From assembly GCF_003482105.1 (NCBI RefSeq), contig NZ_QULM01000001.1, positions 434,001-498,000 on the forward strand: a DNA stretch of 64,000 bases, given 5' to 3'. The notes under the pieces were generated by a model, which was not told where the DNA came from, did no database searches, and saw only the letters and a program-made list of their open reading frames with translations. Positions within the stretch are counted from its first letter, which is position 1. Each line of letters begins with the position of its first letter. Positions 9,192-17,622 of the stretch are shown here, piece by piece. Origin of the DNA: Coprococcus sp. OM04-5BH (GTDB taxonomy: Bacteria > Bacillota > Clostridia > Lachnospirales > Lachnospiraceae). The translations under genes were made by a program, and so were the position numbers.

Positions 9192-10450
9192 TGGCGATAG
9201 ATGAAAAAATCATTTATGTATATGATGATTTTTCAGAAGATGATCCTGTTTTGATTGGAAAATTGTACGTTGGTGTCATAAAGGGTGGAGAAACTTATTC
9301 TTTTGAATATGACGCAGAATGGCTTGCTAAAAATAAAATGGGAACCAGTCTTGATCCACAGTTGCAACCGTTTGTGGGACGGCAATTTCCAATGGACAGG
9401 AAGATATTTGGAGTGTTTGCAGATGCTTCACCTGATAGGTGGGGACGTGTGCTTATGAATAAAAGGGAGCGTCTTATTGCGGGAAAAGAAGGAAGAAAGC
9501 CAAGAAAGCTGTATGACAGTGATTTTCTGCTTGGTGTGTATGATGAGACAAGAATGGGAGGAATTCGTTTTAAGCTCGATCCGGCTGGACCATTTCTCTC
9601 TGATGATAAAGAAAATTCAACACCACCCTGGGCACAGCTTAGAACATTGGAAGAAGCTTCAAGGAATTATGAAAATGACGAAAGTGGAATTGCAGACCAG
9701 TGGATCAACCAGCTGATAAAGCCGGGATCTTCTTTGGGCGGAGCCAGACCGAAGGCAACAGTTGTAGATGTTAAAGGTGGACTTTGGATAGCGAAGTTTC
9801 CATCGAAGAATGACGAAAGTGACACCGGAGCATGGGAAAAAGTGGTTCATGATCTGGCAGATTTATGTGGGTTGAATGTGCCGGAAGCCAAATTAGAAAA
9901 GTTCTCAAAACTAGGAAGTACATTTCTTGTAAGGCGTTTTGACAGGGATGGCAATAGGAGAATACATTTTGCCTCTGCGATGACATTGCTCGGGAAAACA
10001 GATGGTGCGTCTGCAGAGGATGGAACGAGTTATCTTGATATTGCTTCATTCATTAAGGCACATGGAGCAAACCCTAAGGCGGATTTATTGGAACTGTGGA
10101 AAAGGATAGTATTTAATATGGCTGTTACCAATACTGACGACCACCTTAGAAACCATGCATTTATATTTTCAAAAAATGGGTGGAAGCTATCTCCTCTGTA
10201 TGATGTAAATCCTGTTCCGTATGGAGACGAGTTGTCGCTTCTGGTAGATGATAATGACAATAGTATTTCTGCTCAGTTGGCTATTAATACAGCCGACCGC
10301 TTTGGTATTTCAAAAGATAATGCTGAGAAGCTGGCGGCGGAGATCATGACCACAGTCAGGGATAATTGGGAGAGACTGGCGAGGGAATATGGATTGTCCC
10401 GCGGACAGATAGAATATATGCGACCGGCATTTGATGAGTGCTATCATTAA
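9191..10450 (+). CDS. hipA: HipA-type serine/threonine kinase toxin
   Basis: A 419-aa HipA-family kinase. The N-terminal HipA_N/Couple_hipA region (about 1-150) contains GVFADASPDRWGR. The kinase core contains SSLGGARPKA (ATP-loop region with the autophosphorylation-type serine), WIAKFPS with the nucleotide-binding lysine, FLVRRFDR, NTDDHLRNHAF (catalytic Asp/Asn loop) and LSPLYDVNP (metal-binding Asp). All kinase motifs look intact, so the protein should be active. Known HipA toxins phosphorylate glutamyl-tRNA synthetase; related HipT/HipA7-like proteins use other tRNA synthetases, and the target here is unknown. It overlaps hipB by one base. Located in a core region with no adjacent mobile genes. 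Confidence 0.92.
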   Translation: MAIDEKIIYVYDDFSEDDPVLIGKLYVGVIKGGETYSFEYDAEWLAKNKMGTSLDPQLQPFVGRQFPMDRKIFGVFADASPDRWGRVLMNKRERLIAGKEGRKPRKLYDSDFLLGVYDETRMGGIRFKLDPAGPFLSDDKENSTPPWAQLRTLEEASRNYENDESGIADQWINQLIKPGSSLGGARPKATVVDVKGGLWIAKFPSKNDESDTGAWEKVVHDLADLCGLNVPEAKLEKFSKLGSTFLVRRFDRDGNRRIHFASAMTLLGKTDGASAEDGTSYLDIASFIKAHGANPKADLLELWKRIVFNMAVTNTDDHLRNHAFIFSKNGWKLSPLYDVNPVPYGDELSLLVDDNDNSISAQLAINTADRFGISKDNAEKLAAEIMTTVRDNWERLAREYGLSRGQIEYMRPAFDECYH

Positions 10451-10567
10451 TTCCCTCTCACTTACCACTGGTATTACACAGCAATATTTGTTACAATGAA
10501 ACGTAAACAATATTATGATAAGATATGGAGTGCATGTGCACATTCTAATTAGGAGAAATACACGGAC

Positions 10568-11203
10568 ATGACAGCAAAAAAGGGAATATTTATTACCATG
10601 GAGGGACCTGACGGAGCAGGCAAATCCACCCAGATAGATTTACTTAAGAAATACCTTGAAGATAAGGGATACAACATCCTCCTGACCAGAGACCCGGGGG
10701 GAAATGATATCAGTGAAGCCATAAGAGGGATCATATTAAACAAGGACTTCACAGAAATGGGATATATGACGGAGCTGTTGCTTTATGCGTCAGCCAGGGC
10801 ACAGCTTGTTAAGGAAAATATCAAGCCGGCACTTGAGGCGGGAACCGCAGTGATCGCAGACCGTTTTGTGGATTCATCTGCCGTATATCAGGGCATTGGA
10901 AGAGGCCTTGGAATAGATACAGTGTACAAGGTAAATGAATTTGCACTTCAGGGGATCATGCCGGATATGACTATCCTTATGGATCTTGACGCAGAAGTGG
11001 GCCTTGCCAGAAAGAAAAATCAGGCAGAGCTTGACAGAATGGAGAGAGAAAGCGTTGATTTTCATAAGAAAGTAGTGGCCGGATACAGAGATCTGGCAGA
11101 CAGATATCCGGAGAGGATACTCAAGGTGGACGCAGCTTTGCAGGTACAGGAAATTCATGATATAATAGTAGCTAATATCGAGAAGAAGCTGGGCTTAGAA
11201 TAG
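10568..11203 (+). CDS. tmk: Thymidylate kinase
   Basis: Phosphorylates dTMP to dTDP for DNA synthesis. The 211-aa protein has the P-loop EGPDGAGKST (about residues 12-21), the DPGG substrate motif (TRDPGGN), and DRFVDSSAVYQG, the family signature DR(Y/F)..S..AYQ. Length is typical. AGGAG lies about 12 nt before ATG 10568. It begins the classical Firmicutes cluster tmk-holB-ricT-methyltransferase-rsmI, in which genes are separated by fewer than 40 nt or overlap, so this is probably one transcript. Confidence 0.95.
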   Translation: MTAKKGIFITMEGPDGAGKSTQIDLLKKYLEDKGYNILLTRDPGGNDISEAIRGIILNKDFTEMGYMTELLLYASARAQLVKENIKPALEAGTAVIADRFVDSSAVYQGIGRGLGIDTVYKVNEFALQGIMPDMTILMDLDAEVGLARKKNQAELDRMERESVDFHKKVVAGYRDLADRYPERILKVDAALQVQEIHDIIVANIEKKLGLE

Positions 11204-11238
11204 CATACAGCGGATTTGAAAGAAAAGAGGTGTGTGCC

Positions 11239-12231
11239 ATGATAGATTTTACAGAGATAATAGGGCATGAGGACATAATCAAACATTTCAAGAAAAGTAT
11301 AGAGCTGGGGCAGGTTTCCCAGACATATATCATAAATGGTGAGAACGGAAGCGGAAAGAAGACTCTTACCAGAGCCCTTGCCAAGACTCTTCAGTGCGAA
11401 GAGGGTGGCACAGAGCCTTGCAACCATTGCAAATCATGTCTTCAGAGCGAGACGGGCAATCAGCCGGATGTGGTATGGATTACCCATGATAAGCCTAATT
11501 TTATATCCGTAGACGAGATAAGAGAGCAGCTTATCAATGATATTGATATAAAGCCGTACAGCAGCAGATACAAGATATATGTTATAAATGACGCTCATCT
11601 TATGAGACCTGAGGCACAGAATGCATTACTTAAGACCATAGAGGAACCGCCGGCATATGCCATAATAATCCTTCTTACAGAGAATATGGAGAAGCTGCTT
11701 CCGACCATAGTATCAAGATGTATAGTGCTGAACATAAAGCCTGTGCGTGAGAATGACATTATGGAATATCTGGAGACAGTGTTACACCTGGACAACGAAA
11801 GAGCAAGATTTTGCATGGATTTTGCCCAGGGCAATCTGGGAAAGGCAATAAGACTTGCCAGCAGCGAGGATTATAGGGAGATAAAGGAAGACGTTGTCCG
11901 TGTAATGAGAAAGCTTAACGATATGGCTGTGGACGACGTGATATTTGCCATAAAAAATATGAACCACAATAAGCTTAAGGTTGGAGATTACATAGATCTG
12001 ATGATGATGTGGTACAGGGATATCCTTATGCTCAAGGTAACAGGAAATCCAGGCAGACTTATGTTTAAGGAATATGTGGGTGATATCAAGAAGCAGTCAT
12101 CACATATCTCATATGAGGGCATTGAAAATGTAATAAAAGCCATGGACAAGGCAAAGATCAGACTTGAGGCAAATGTCAACTTTGATATAGCCATGGAACT
12201 TATGCTTCTTACAATGAAGGAGAACAAATAA
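11239..12231 (+). CDS. holB: DNA polymerase III subunit delta'
   Basis: Clamp-loader subunit (330 aa). N-terminal AAA+ fold starts with IIGHEDIIKHFKKSI and has a P-loop-like NGENGSGKKTLT, where the lysine pair is atypical, as is common in delta' subunits that do not hydrolyse ATP. Zinc-binding cysteines follow in CNHCKSC. VYVINDAHLMRPEAQNALLKTIEEPP is the Walker B/SRC-proximal block characteristic of delta'/gamma. An in-frame GTG lies at 11230, but AGAGG at 11226-11230 supports the ATG at 11239. The stop codon overlaps the next ATG by one base, so translation is coupled to ricT. Confidence 0.93.
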   Translation: MIDFTEIIGHEDIIKHFKKSIELGQVSQTYIINGENGSGKKTLTRALAKTLQCEEGGTEPCNHCKSCLQSETGNQPDVVWITHDKPNFISVDEIREQLINDIDIKPYSSRYKIYVINDAHLMRPEAQNALLKTIEEPPAYAIIILLTENMEKLLPTIVSRCIVLNIKPVRENDIMEYLETVLHLDNERARFCMDFAQGNLGKAIRLASSEDYREIKEDVVRVMRKLNDMAVDDVIFAIKNMNHNKLKVGDYIDLMMMWYRDILMLKVTGNPGRLMFKEYVGDIKKQSSHISYEGIENVIKAMDKAKIRLEANVNFDIAMELMLLTMKENK

Positions 12232-13139
12232 TGAAGGAAATAATAGGTGTACGTTTCAGACCTAACGGCAAGATATATTTCTTTGACCCTGAGGATAAGA
12301 AGGTTGAGGTGTCTGATTTCGTTATAGTTGAGACCGCAAGAGGTGTAGAATACGGAAAGGTTGTACTTGGGAGAAGAGAGCTTGATGAGACTAAGTTCTC
12401 TTCAAATATCAAGCCCGTAATAAGGATCGCTACACCTGAGGATAAGGTAAAGTACGAGGAAAACAAAGAAAAGAGAAAAAAGGCATTTAACATCTGCCTT
12501 GAGAAGATCGCCAAGCATAAGCTTAACATGAAGCTTATTGAGGCAGAATATACATTTGACAATAATAAGGTCCTTTTTTACTTTACAGCAGACGGCAGGA
12601 TTGACTTCCGAGAGCTGGTAAAGGATCTTGCGTCAGTATTCAAAACAAGAATAGAGCTTCGTCAGATCGGCGTCAGAGATGAGACCAAGATCGTGGGCGG
12701 AATAGGAATATGTGGAAGAGAACTCTGCTGTAACAAGCATTTGTCAGAGTTCGTGCCGGTATCTATCAAGATGGCAAAGGAGCAGAATCTGTCCTTAAAT
12801 CCTACCAAGATATCAGGTGTGTGCGGAAGACTCATGTGCTGCCTTAAGCACGAGCAGGATACCTACGAGTATCTGAACGGCAAGCTTCCTAATGTGGGTG
12901 ATACCGTAAGAACCATGGATGGAGTCAAGGGAGAGGTTCGCTCTGTAAATGTCCTGAGACAGAAGGTTGATGTCATAATCACTGATCAGGATGACAACAA
13001 GGAAGTAGTAACATATCCGATAGAGGAGCTTAAGTTCAAGCCTAGGAGAAAGAAGAACTCAGAGAGACTGAGCGATGCAGAGTATAAGGCTCTTGAGGCT
13101 CTTGAGGACAAGGGAGGAAAATCAAAGTTCGATGATTAA
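12231..13139 (+). CDS. ricT: PSP1-domain protein RicT (YaaT)
   Basis: Member of the RicAFT (YmcA-YlbF-YaaT) complex which in Bacillus works with RNase Y in mRNA maturation and affects competence and biofilm regulation. The 302-aa protein starts MKEIIGVRFRPNGKIYFFDP and carries the conserved PSP1 cysteines in GICGRELCCNKHL and GVCGRLMCCLKHE, which in the Bacillus protein contribute to Fe-S cluster binding. All cysteines are present. It overlaps holB by one base and the next gene by 8 bases, in the usual Firmicutes neighbourhood. Confidence 0.93.
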   Translation: MKEIIGVRFRPNGKIYFFDPEDKKVEVSDFVIVETARGVEYGKVVLGRRELDETKFSSNIKPVIRIATPEDKVKYEENKEKRKKAFNICLEKIAKHKLNMKLIEAEYTFDNNKVLFYFTADGRIDFRELVKDLASVFKTRIELRQIGVRDETKIVGGIGICGRELCCNKHLSEFVPVSIKMAKEQNLSLNPTKISGVCGRLMCCLKHEQDTYEYLNGKLPNVGDTVRTMDGVKGEVRSVNVLRQKVDVIITDQDDNKEVVTYPIEELKFKPRRKKNSERLSDAEYKALEALEDKGGKSKFDD

Positions 13140-13911
13140 TCTAAAGACCGACGAACGGATAGATGATCTGCAGTGCAACGGCTACAGGATAATACAGAAC
13201 GGAAAGATGTTCTGTTTCGGAATGGACGCAGTTTTACTTGCAAATTTTGTCAGACATAAGCCTGGTGCGAGATATATTGATCTGGGAACCGGAACAGGAG
13301 TTATACCGCTCCTTCTGGCGGCCAAGGACGGATATGCTCCGGGCAGTGATGGTACAGTTACAGGTGATCCTCGTTTTATCGGTGTTGAGATTCAGAAGGA
13401 ATGTGCGGAGATGGCGTCAAGAAGTGTACTTCTAAATGACGTGGCACATGTTGTCCGGATAGATAATGGAGATATAAAGGAGGTCGGCTGTAATTACAGC
13501 AAGGCCTCCTTTGACGTTGTAACATCAAATCCACCATATATAAAGGGAGATCATGGACTTGACAATCCCTATGAAGCAAAAAATATCGCAAGACATGAGG
13601 TACTGGTGACCCTTAAGGATGTTGTGGCGGCTGCGGCACATCTGCTTAAACCGGGTGGAAGCTTTTATATGGTGCATAAGCCATTCAGGCTTGCAGAGAT
13701 ATTTGCAGAGTTATCGGCGGCGAAGCTGGAGCCCAAGAGAATGCAGCTTGTACACCCGTATATAGACAAGGAACCTAATATGGTGCTTATAGAGGCGGTG
13801 AAAAACGGCGGTTCCATGATAAAGATCGCACCACCTATGATAGTGTATAACAGGGATGGCAGTTACACAGAGCAGCTGCTGGCCACATATGAGGGACAGG
13901 CGAAGCATTGA
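13132..13911 (+). CDS. tRNA1(Val) (adenine(37)-N6)-methyltransferase-like protein
   Basis: SAM-dependent N6-adenine methyltransferase of the TrmN6/YabB family (259 aa). Visible motifs: YIDLGTGTGVIPLLLA (SAM motif I), FIGVEIQKECAEMASR (motif II), and DVVTSNPPYIKGD, whose NPPY is the N6-adenine methyltransferase catalytic motif. The gene starts at ATG 13132 inside the last codons of ricT; GGGAGG sits 14 nt upstream inside ricT, so translational coupling is likely. In other genomes the order ricT, this gene, rsmI is conserved. Whether it modifies tRNA(Val) in this host is inference from family. Confidence 0.9.
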   Translation: MINLKTDERIDDLQCNGYRIIQNGKMFCFGMDAVLLANFVRHKPGARYIDLGTGTGVIPLLLAAKDGYAPGSDGTVTGDPRFIGVEIQKECAEMASRSVLLNDVAHVVRIDNGDIKEVGCNYSKASFDVVTSNPPYIKGDHGLDNPYEAKNIARHEVLVTLKDVVAAAAHLLKPGGSFYMVHKPFRLAEIFAELSAAKLEPKRMQLVHPYIDKEPNMVLIEAVKNGGSMIKIAPPMIVYNRDGSYTEQLLATYEGQAKH

Positions 13912-13987
13912 CCGGCTTTGTAAAAATGCCTGCAGAGCAGCCTTAACTATGAAGGCATGAAATTGATAAATATGGAGAATTAGAAGA

Positions 13988-14830
13988 ATGAGTGGAACAC
14001 TTTATCTGGTTGCTACGCCAATCGGAAATCTTGAGGACATGACCTATCGGGCAGTAAGGATACTTAATGAAGCAGACCTGATAGCTGCGGAGGATACCAG
14101 AAACAGCATAAAGCTTCTTAATCATTTTGAGATAAAGACACCAATGACCAGCTACCATGAGTTCAACAAATACGACAAAGCGGCATATCTGGTGGAGAAG
14201 CTGCTTGCCGGGGAGAATATTGCGGTCATAACAGACGCCGGAACACCGGGTATATCGGATCCCGGAGAAGAGCTGGTGAGACAGAGCCTTGAGGCGGGGA
14301 TCACGGTTACTTCTGTGCCGGGAGCCTGTGCGTGTATCACAGCACTTATAATATCCGGGCAGAAGACGAGAAGATTTGCCTTTGAGGCATTTCTCCCTTA
14401 TGACAAGAAGGAGAGGGAGAGGATACTTAAGGAGCTTCAGGACGAAACAAGGACAATGATAATATATGAGGCACCCCACAAATTAAAGAAGACCCTGGCG
14501 GATCTCTATGACGCTTTGGGTGACAGACGGATAACCTTATGCAGGGAGCTTACAAAGAAGCATGAGACCGTGGAGCCTACTACACTTGCAGAGGCAATAG
14601 ACTATTACAGGGAAAATGATCCAAGGGGTGAATATGTCATAGTAGTTGAAGGCATGGATCCGGAGGCACTTGCCGAAGCAGAAAAGAAGCAGTATGACGA
14701 AATCTCTGTGGTGGAGCATGTGAAGATGTATATGGATAAGGGTATGTCCAAGAAGGAGGCCATCAAGCAGGCTGCTGTGGACAGGGGCGTGCCAAAGCGG
14801 GATGTGTATAATGAGGTCATAGATATGTAG
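13988..14830 (+). CDS. rsmI: 16S rRNA (cytidine(1402)-2'-O)-methyltransferase
   Basis: Methylates the ribose of C1402 in the ribosomal decoding centre. The protein (280 aa) opens with GTLYLVATPIGNLEDMTYRA and has AEDTRNS, TDAGTPGISDPG and VTSVPGACA, all standard tetrapyrrole-methylase-fold motifs of RsmI. The C-terminal domain ends KEAIKQAAVDRGVPKRDVYNEVIDM, typical of the family. GGAG lies 11 nt upstream of ATG. It is the last gene of the tmk cluster. Confidence 0.95.
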   Translation: MSGTLYLVATPIGNLEDMTYRAVRILNEADLIAAEDTRNSIKLLNHFEIKTPMTSYHEFNKYDKAAYLVEKLLAGENIAVITDAGTPGISDPGEELVRQSLEAGITVTSVPGACACITALIISGQKTRRFAFEAFLPYDKKERERILKELQDETRTMIIYEAPHKLKKTLADLYDALGDRRITLCRELTKKHETVEPTTLAEAIDYYRENDPRGEYVIVVEGMDPEALAEAEKKQYDEISVVEHVKMYMDKGMSKKEAIKQAAVDRGVPKRDVYNEVIDM

Positions 14831-14908
14831 CTGAAGTTTTTATATCTATTACAAAGATATATCGCTTACATAACGAATATATAGTCAGACACGTAAATTT
14901 TTCTATTC

Positions 14909-15013
14909 GCTTTGCCTCGCTTATTAACCGGCAGCCGCCAAAACTCGCATGAATACAATGAATTGTATCCATGCTCAAACAGTTGGCTTGGTGCCGGTAG
15001 CTAAGGCAAAAGC
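14909..15013. other. Long multi-stem palindromic element between rsmI and a response regulator
   Basis: The 305-nt gap contains nested complementary blocks: GCTTTGCC (14909-14916) with GGCAAAAGC (15005-15013), CCGGCA (14928-14933) with TGCCGG (14992-14997), CCAA-AACT with AGTTGG, GCATG with CATGC, and an innermost ATACAA-TGAA-TTGTAT (14953-14968). Together they fold into one arm of about 50 nt per side. It could be a mobile palindromic repeat (MITE-like), a structured RNA, or a rsmI transcript end. No T tract follows. Confidence 0.6.
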
Positions 15014-15135
15014 TCATGACGAAAAATGTTACTATTGTCTGGACTTATATATTGTTATGAAAGCTTTTATAAGTTTTTGATAAAGTATAAGAAACTTTAG
15101 CTGTACGTTTAAGACGCAGATTGAAGGGGAGTTGT

Positions 15136-15819
15136 ATGGAGAAGAGGACAATATTGCTGGTGGAGGATGATTTCGCACTGGCTATGGGAACTGAATATGC
15201 TTTGTCTGCAGAGGGATATGAGGTAAGACATGCAGATACTATAAAGAAGGCAGGGGAGATGTTCTCTGATGACGTATCCCTTATCCTTCTTGATGTAATG
15301 CTGCCTGATGGAACAGGATACGACTTCTGCACGACTCTTCGTGGACAGGGTGTGAGAGTTCCCATAATATTTCTTACCGCCATGTCGGAGGAGGTCAATA
15401 TAGTTCAGGGACTGGAGCTTGGGGCGGATGATTATATAGCAAAGCCCTACAGAGTTAAGGAGCTTATGTCCAGGATCGCGGCAAACCTCAGACGCTACGA
15501 CATGACAAGAGAGAAGAAGCCGGCAGTTTACTATATAGGCAGACATAGATTTGCAGTGGACGAGTTCAGACTTTATCTTGGGGATGAACAGATAGAGTGC
15601 ACCAAGAGTGAGCTGAGACTCCTCAAGGAGCTGGTGTCAAATGAGGGCATTGTCCTCACCAGACGGGCACTTCTGGACAGACTGTATGATATAGACGGTG
15701 CATTTATAGATGATAATACCCTGTCGGTATACATGAAAAGACTCCGCACCAAGCTGGGAGAGGACGCAGCGTGTATAGAGACTGTCAGGGGTGTAGGCTA
15801 TAGGTTTGTGAAAGGGTGA
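15136..15819 (+). CDS. OmpR-family response regulator
   Basis: 227-aa two-component regulator: receiver domain (ILLVEDDFALAMG, phosphoacceptor in LILLDVMLPDG, conserved FLTA and K in YIAKPYRVKEL), then a winged-helix DNA-binding domain ending VRGVGYRFVKG. ATG 15136 follows GAAGGGGAG by 6 nt. Its probable cognate histidine kinase is at 16518, but two small toxin-antitoxin genes lie between them. The combination of OmpR regulator and the kinase's short N-terminal two-helix sensor resembles BceRS/VanRS-like cell-envelope sensors; the signal is unknown. Confidence 0.93.
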   Translation: MEKRTILLVEDDFALAMGTEYALSAEGYEVRHADTIKKAGEMFSDDVSLILLDVMLPDGTGYDFCTTLRGQGVRVPIIFLTAMSEEVNIVQGLELGADDYIAKPYRVKELMSRIAANLRRYDMTREKKPAVYYIGRHRFAVDEFRLYLGDEQIECTKSELRLLKELVSNEGIVLTRRALLDRLYDIDGAFIDDNTLSVYMKRLRTKLGEDAACIETVRGVGYRFVKG

Positions 15820-15825
15820 AGAGGT

Positions 15826-16116
15826 ATGCAGATCAATCTTCCAAATAGAGTTATAAGAGATATCAGAACATTTGCAGAGGATAATGCTGTAAAAAAAGTT
15901 GTACTTTTTGGTTCCAGAGCCAGGGGGGATAATGGAAATAGAAGTGATGTGGATATAGCGGTGTATGGGGGAGATTTTGACTCGTTTTATTGGGATATTA
16001 AAGAAAAAACACATTCTCTTCTGACCTTTGATATGGTTCAGATGGATACAAATGTTACTGAAGGATTAAAGAATGAAATAAAAAGAGATGGGGTGACTAT
16101 TTATGAAAAAGCTTGA
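15826..16116 (+). CDS. MNT-type nucleotidyltransferase (MntA-like antitoxin)
   Basis: 96-aa minimal nucleotidyltransferase. The motif VVLFGSRARGDNGNRSDVDIAV has the GSxARG loop and the paired DxD aspartates that bind metal and nucleotide, so catalysis looks intact. In MntA-HepT systems this enzyme AMPylates the HEPN partner and blocks its RNase activity. It overlaps the following HEPN-family gene by 14 nt, the expected order for the HI0073/HI0074-like pair. Starts 7 nt after the response regulator stop, with GAAGAGG as ribosome site overlapping that stop. Codons are more AT-rich (AAA, ATA, GAT) than the flanking genes, which hints at recent acquisition. Confidence 0.88.
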   Translation: MQINLPNRVIRDIRTFAEDNAVKKVVLFGSRARGDNGNRSDVDIAVYGGDFDSFYWDIKEKTHSLLTFDMVQMDTNVTEGLKNEIKRDGVTIYEKA

Positions 16117-16513
16117 GAATTTTTCAAATTGTCTAGCTGTATTAAAAAGTGCGGATTTTGAGCAGGCTAATGAAAACGATATATATAGAATGGGTGTTAT
16201 AGGTCAATTTAACCTTACATTTGAACTGGCATGGAAGGCTCTCCAGGCAGTGCTTAAACAACACGGAGTGGAGGAAGCAGAGACAGGTTCACCAAGGGAA
16301 ATCCTACAGCTCGGATATAAGGTGGGATTTGTAAATGATCAGGCTGCGTGGCTGCTTATGTTAAAGAAGCGTAACGTGTCGGTTCATATATACAATGAGG
16401 ATGAAATTGACGAACTGGTAATACTTATAAGGGATAGTTTTATTCCGGAATTTACTGCCCTTGAAGAGACACTAAGGGAAAAGGTGGCAGTAGAAGATAC
16501 ACCACAGGATTAA
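16103..16513 (+). CDS. HI0074-family HEPN-like protein (HepT-type toxin)
   Basis: 136-aa helical protein of the nucleotidyltransferase substrate-binding (HI0074) family. QFNLTFELAWKALQAVL is the family core, and KKRNVSVHIYNEDE carries R-x4-H-x-Y: the HEPN RNase pair plus the tyrosine which, in the HepT family, is AMPylated by the antitoxin. Its intact motif supports an active RNase toxin, though classic HI0074 proteins were first described only as nucleotidyltransferase partners. It lies 4 nt before the histidine kinase gene, with translation start overlapping the MNT gene. Confidence 0.88.
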   Translation: MKKLENFSNCLAVLKSADFEQANENDIYRMGVIGQFNLTFELAWKALQAVLKQHGVEEAETGSPREILQLGYKVGFVNDQAAWLLMLKKRNVSVHIYNEDEIDELVILIRDSFIPEFTALEETLREKVAVEDTPQD

Positions 16514-16517
16514 CCAT

Positions 16518-17549
16518 ATGAAGAGTTTATACGAAAGAAAACAATACATCATCGGAAGCGGGCTTATTTCCATAAGCCTTCTTTTAGTGTGCCTGATCGT
16601 AATGCGTATAGTGATCGGATATGGATGGGGGGAAACCCTTGAGGTGATGGCCGTTATATTGGTGGGACTTGCGGCTATAGTGATATTCGGGTACAGAATG
16701 CTTGACCGTGCCTACAACGACATGGAGAAAGTATCGGGAGAAATGATAGATGTGGTTGAGGGTGATGGTGAACTGGCAGAGGAAGAGTACTGTCAGGGCA
16801 CTACCGGAATACTCTACACCAATTTCTATAAGATGGTTTCCTATCTCAGAGAGAGCAAGCAGCGGGAAATGGATGAGAAAATATTCTTAAGGGACATAAT
16901 CTCGGATATATCCCACCAGTTGAAGACTCCACTGGCTTCCCTGAATGTATTTGTTGACTTGCTCCTTGATGACAAGGTTGCCGAACCTGAGAAGAGAAAG
17001 CAGATGCTTAAGGAGTCCAAGAACCAGCTCGACAGAATGGAATGGATGGTGCTGTCCCTCCTTAAGCTTGCCAGAATAGAGGCAGGGGCGATACAATTCG
17101 AGCGGACTCCGGGAAATGTGAAGCTTATATGTGATCAGGCGGCTGAAAGTGTAAGGTATCTTACAGATAAGCGGAACCAGAACGTAAATGTGATCTGTGA
17201 TGATGACGCAGAATTGGTGTGCGACGGAGAATGGCTTACAGAAGCATTGATCAATCTTCTTAAAAACGCCTCGGATTACTCTCCTGAGAATACAAGTATA
17301 ACTATTGAAGTGGAAAACAACGATCTTTTTACCAGAATACATGTTAAGGATCAGGGCATGGGTATTCCTGAGAAGGAGCTTGCAAATGTCTTTAAGCGTT
17401 TTTATCGTGTACATAAAGAAGTAAATCCAAACAGCGTAGGAATAGGGCTGTCCCTCACTAAATCTATAGTAGAGGGTATGGGTGGCAGCATATCCGTACG
17501 GAGCGTGGAAGGAGAGTATACCTGCTTCGCCCTGACATTTGTACGGTAA
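16518..17549 (+). CDS. Sensor histidine kinase
   Basis: 343-aa membrane kinase. Two helices near the N-terminus (about residues 12-31 and 41-60) have almost no extracytoplasmic loop, as in intramembrane-sensing kinases. Then the HisKA dimerisation box DISHQLKTPLASL with the phosphorylated His, and HATPase_c motifs: N box ALINLLKNASDYSP, G1 DQGMGIP, G2 VGIGLSLTKSIVEGMGG. Likely partner of the OmpR regulator at 15136. ATG 16518 lies 4 nt after the HEPN gene stop. No ABC transporter is adjacent, so the target genes are not evident. Confidence 0.92.
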   Translation: MKSLYERKQYIIGSGLISISLLLVCLIVMRIVIGYGWGETLEVMAVILVGLAAIVIFGYRMLDRAYNDMEKVSGEMIDVVEGDGELAEEEYCQGTTGILYTNFYKMVSYLRESKQREMDEKIFLRDIISDISHQLKTPLASLNVFVDLLLDDKVAEPEKRKQMLKESKNQLDRMEWMVLSLLKLARIEAGAIQFERTPGNVKLICDQAAESVRYLTDKRNQNVNVICDDDAELVCDGEWLTEALINLLKNASDYSPENTSITIEVENNDLFTRIHVKDQGMGIPEKELANVFKRFYRVHKEVNPNSVGIGLSLTKSIVEGMGGSISVRSVEGEYTCFALTFVR

Positions 17550-17622
17550 AAGGATAGATTAGAATAAATATTATATAGATTATGAACATTTGACTTAATC
17601 ATAGCAAAGAAAGACACACATC

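Noticed and set aside
10451..10567. Regulatory element between hipA and tmk
   Set aside because: Only AT-rich sequence and short repeats of TTGTTACAATG-type without a clear dyad or promoter pair; nothing supportable.
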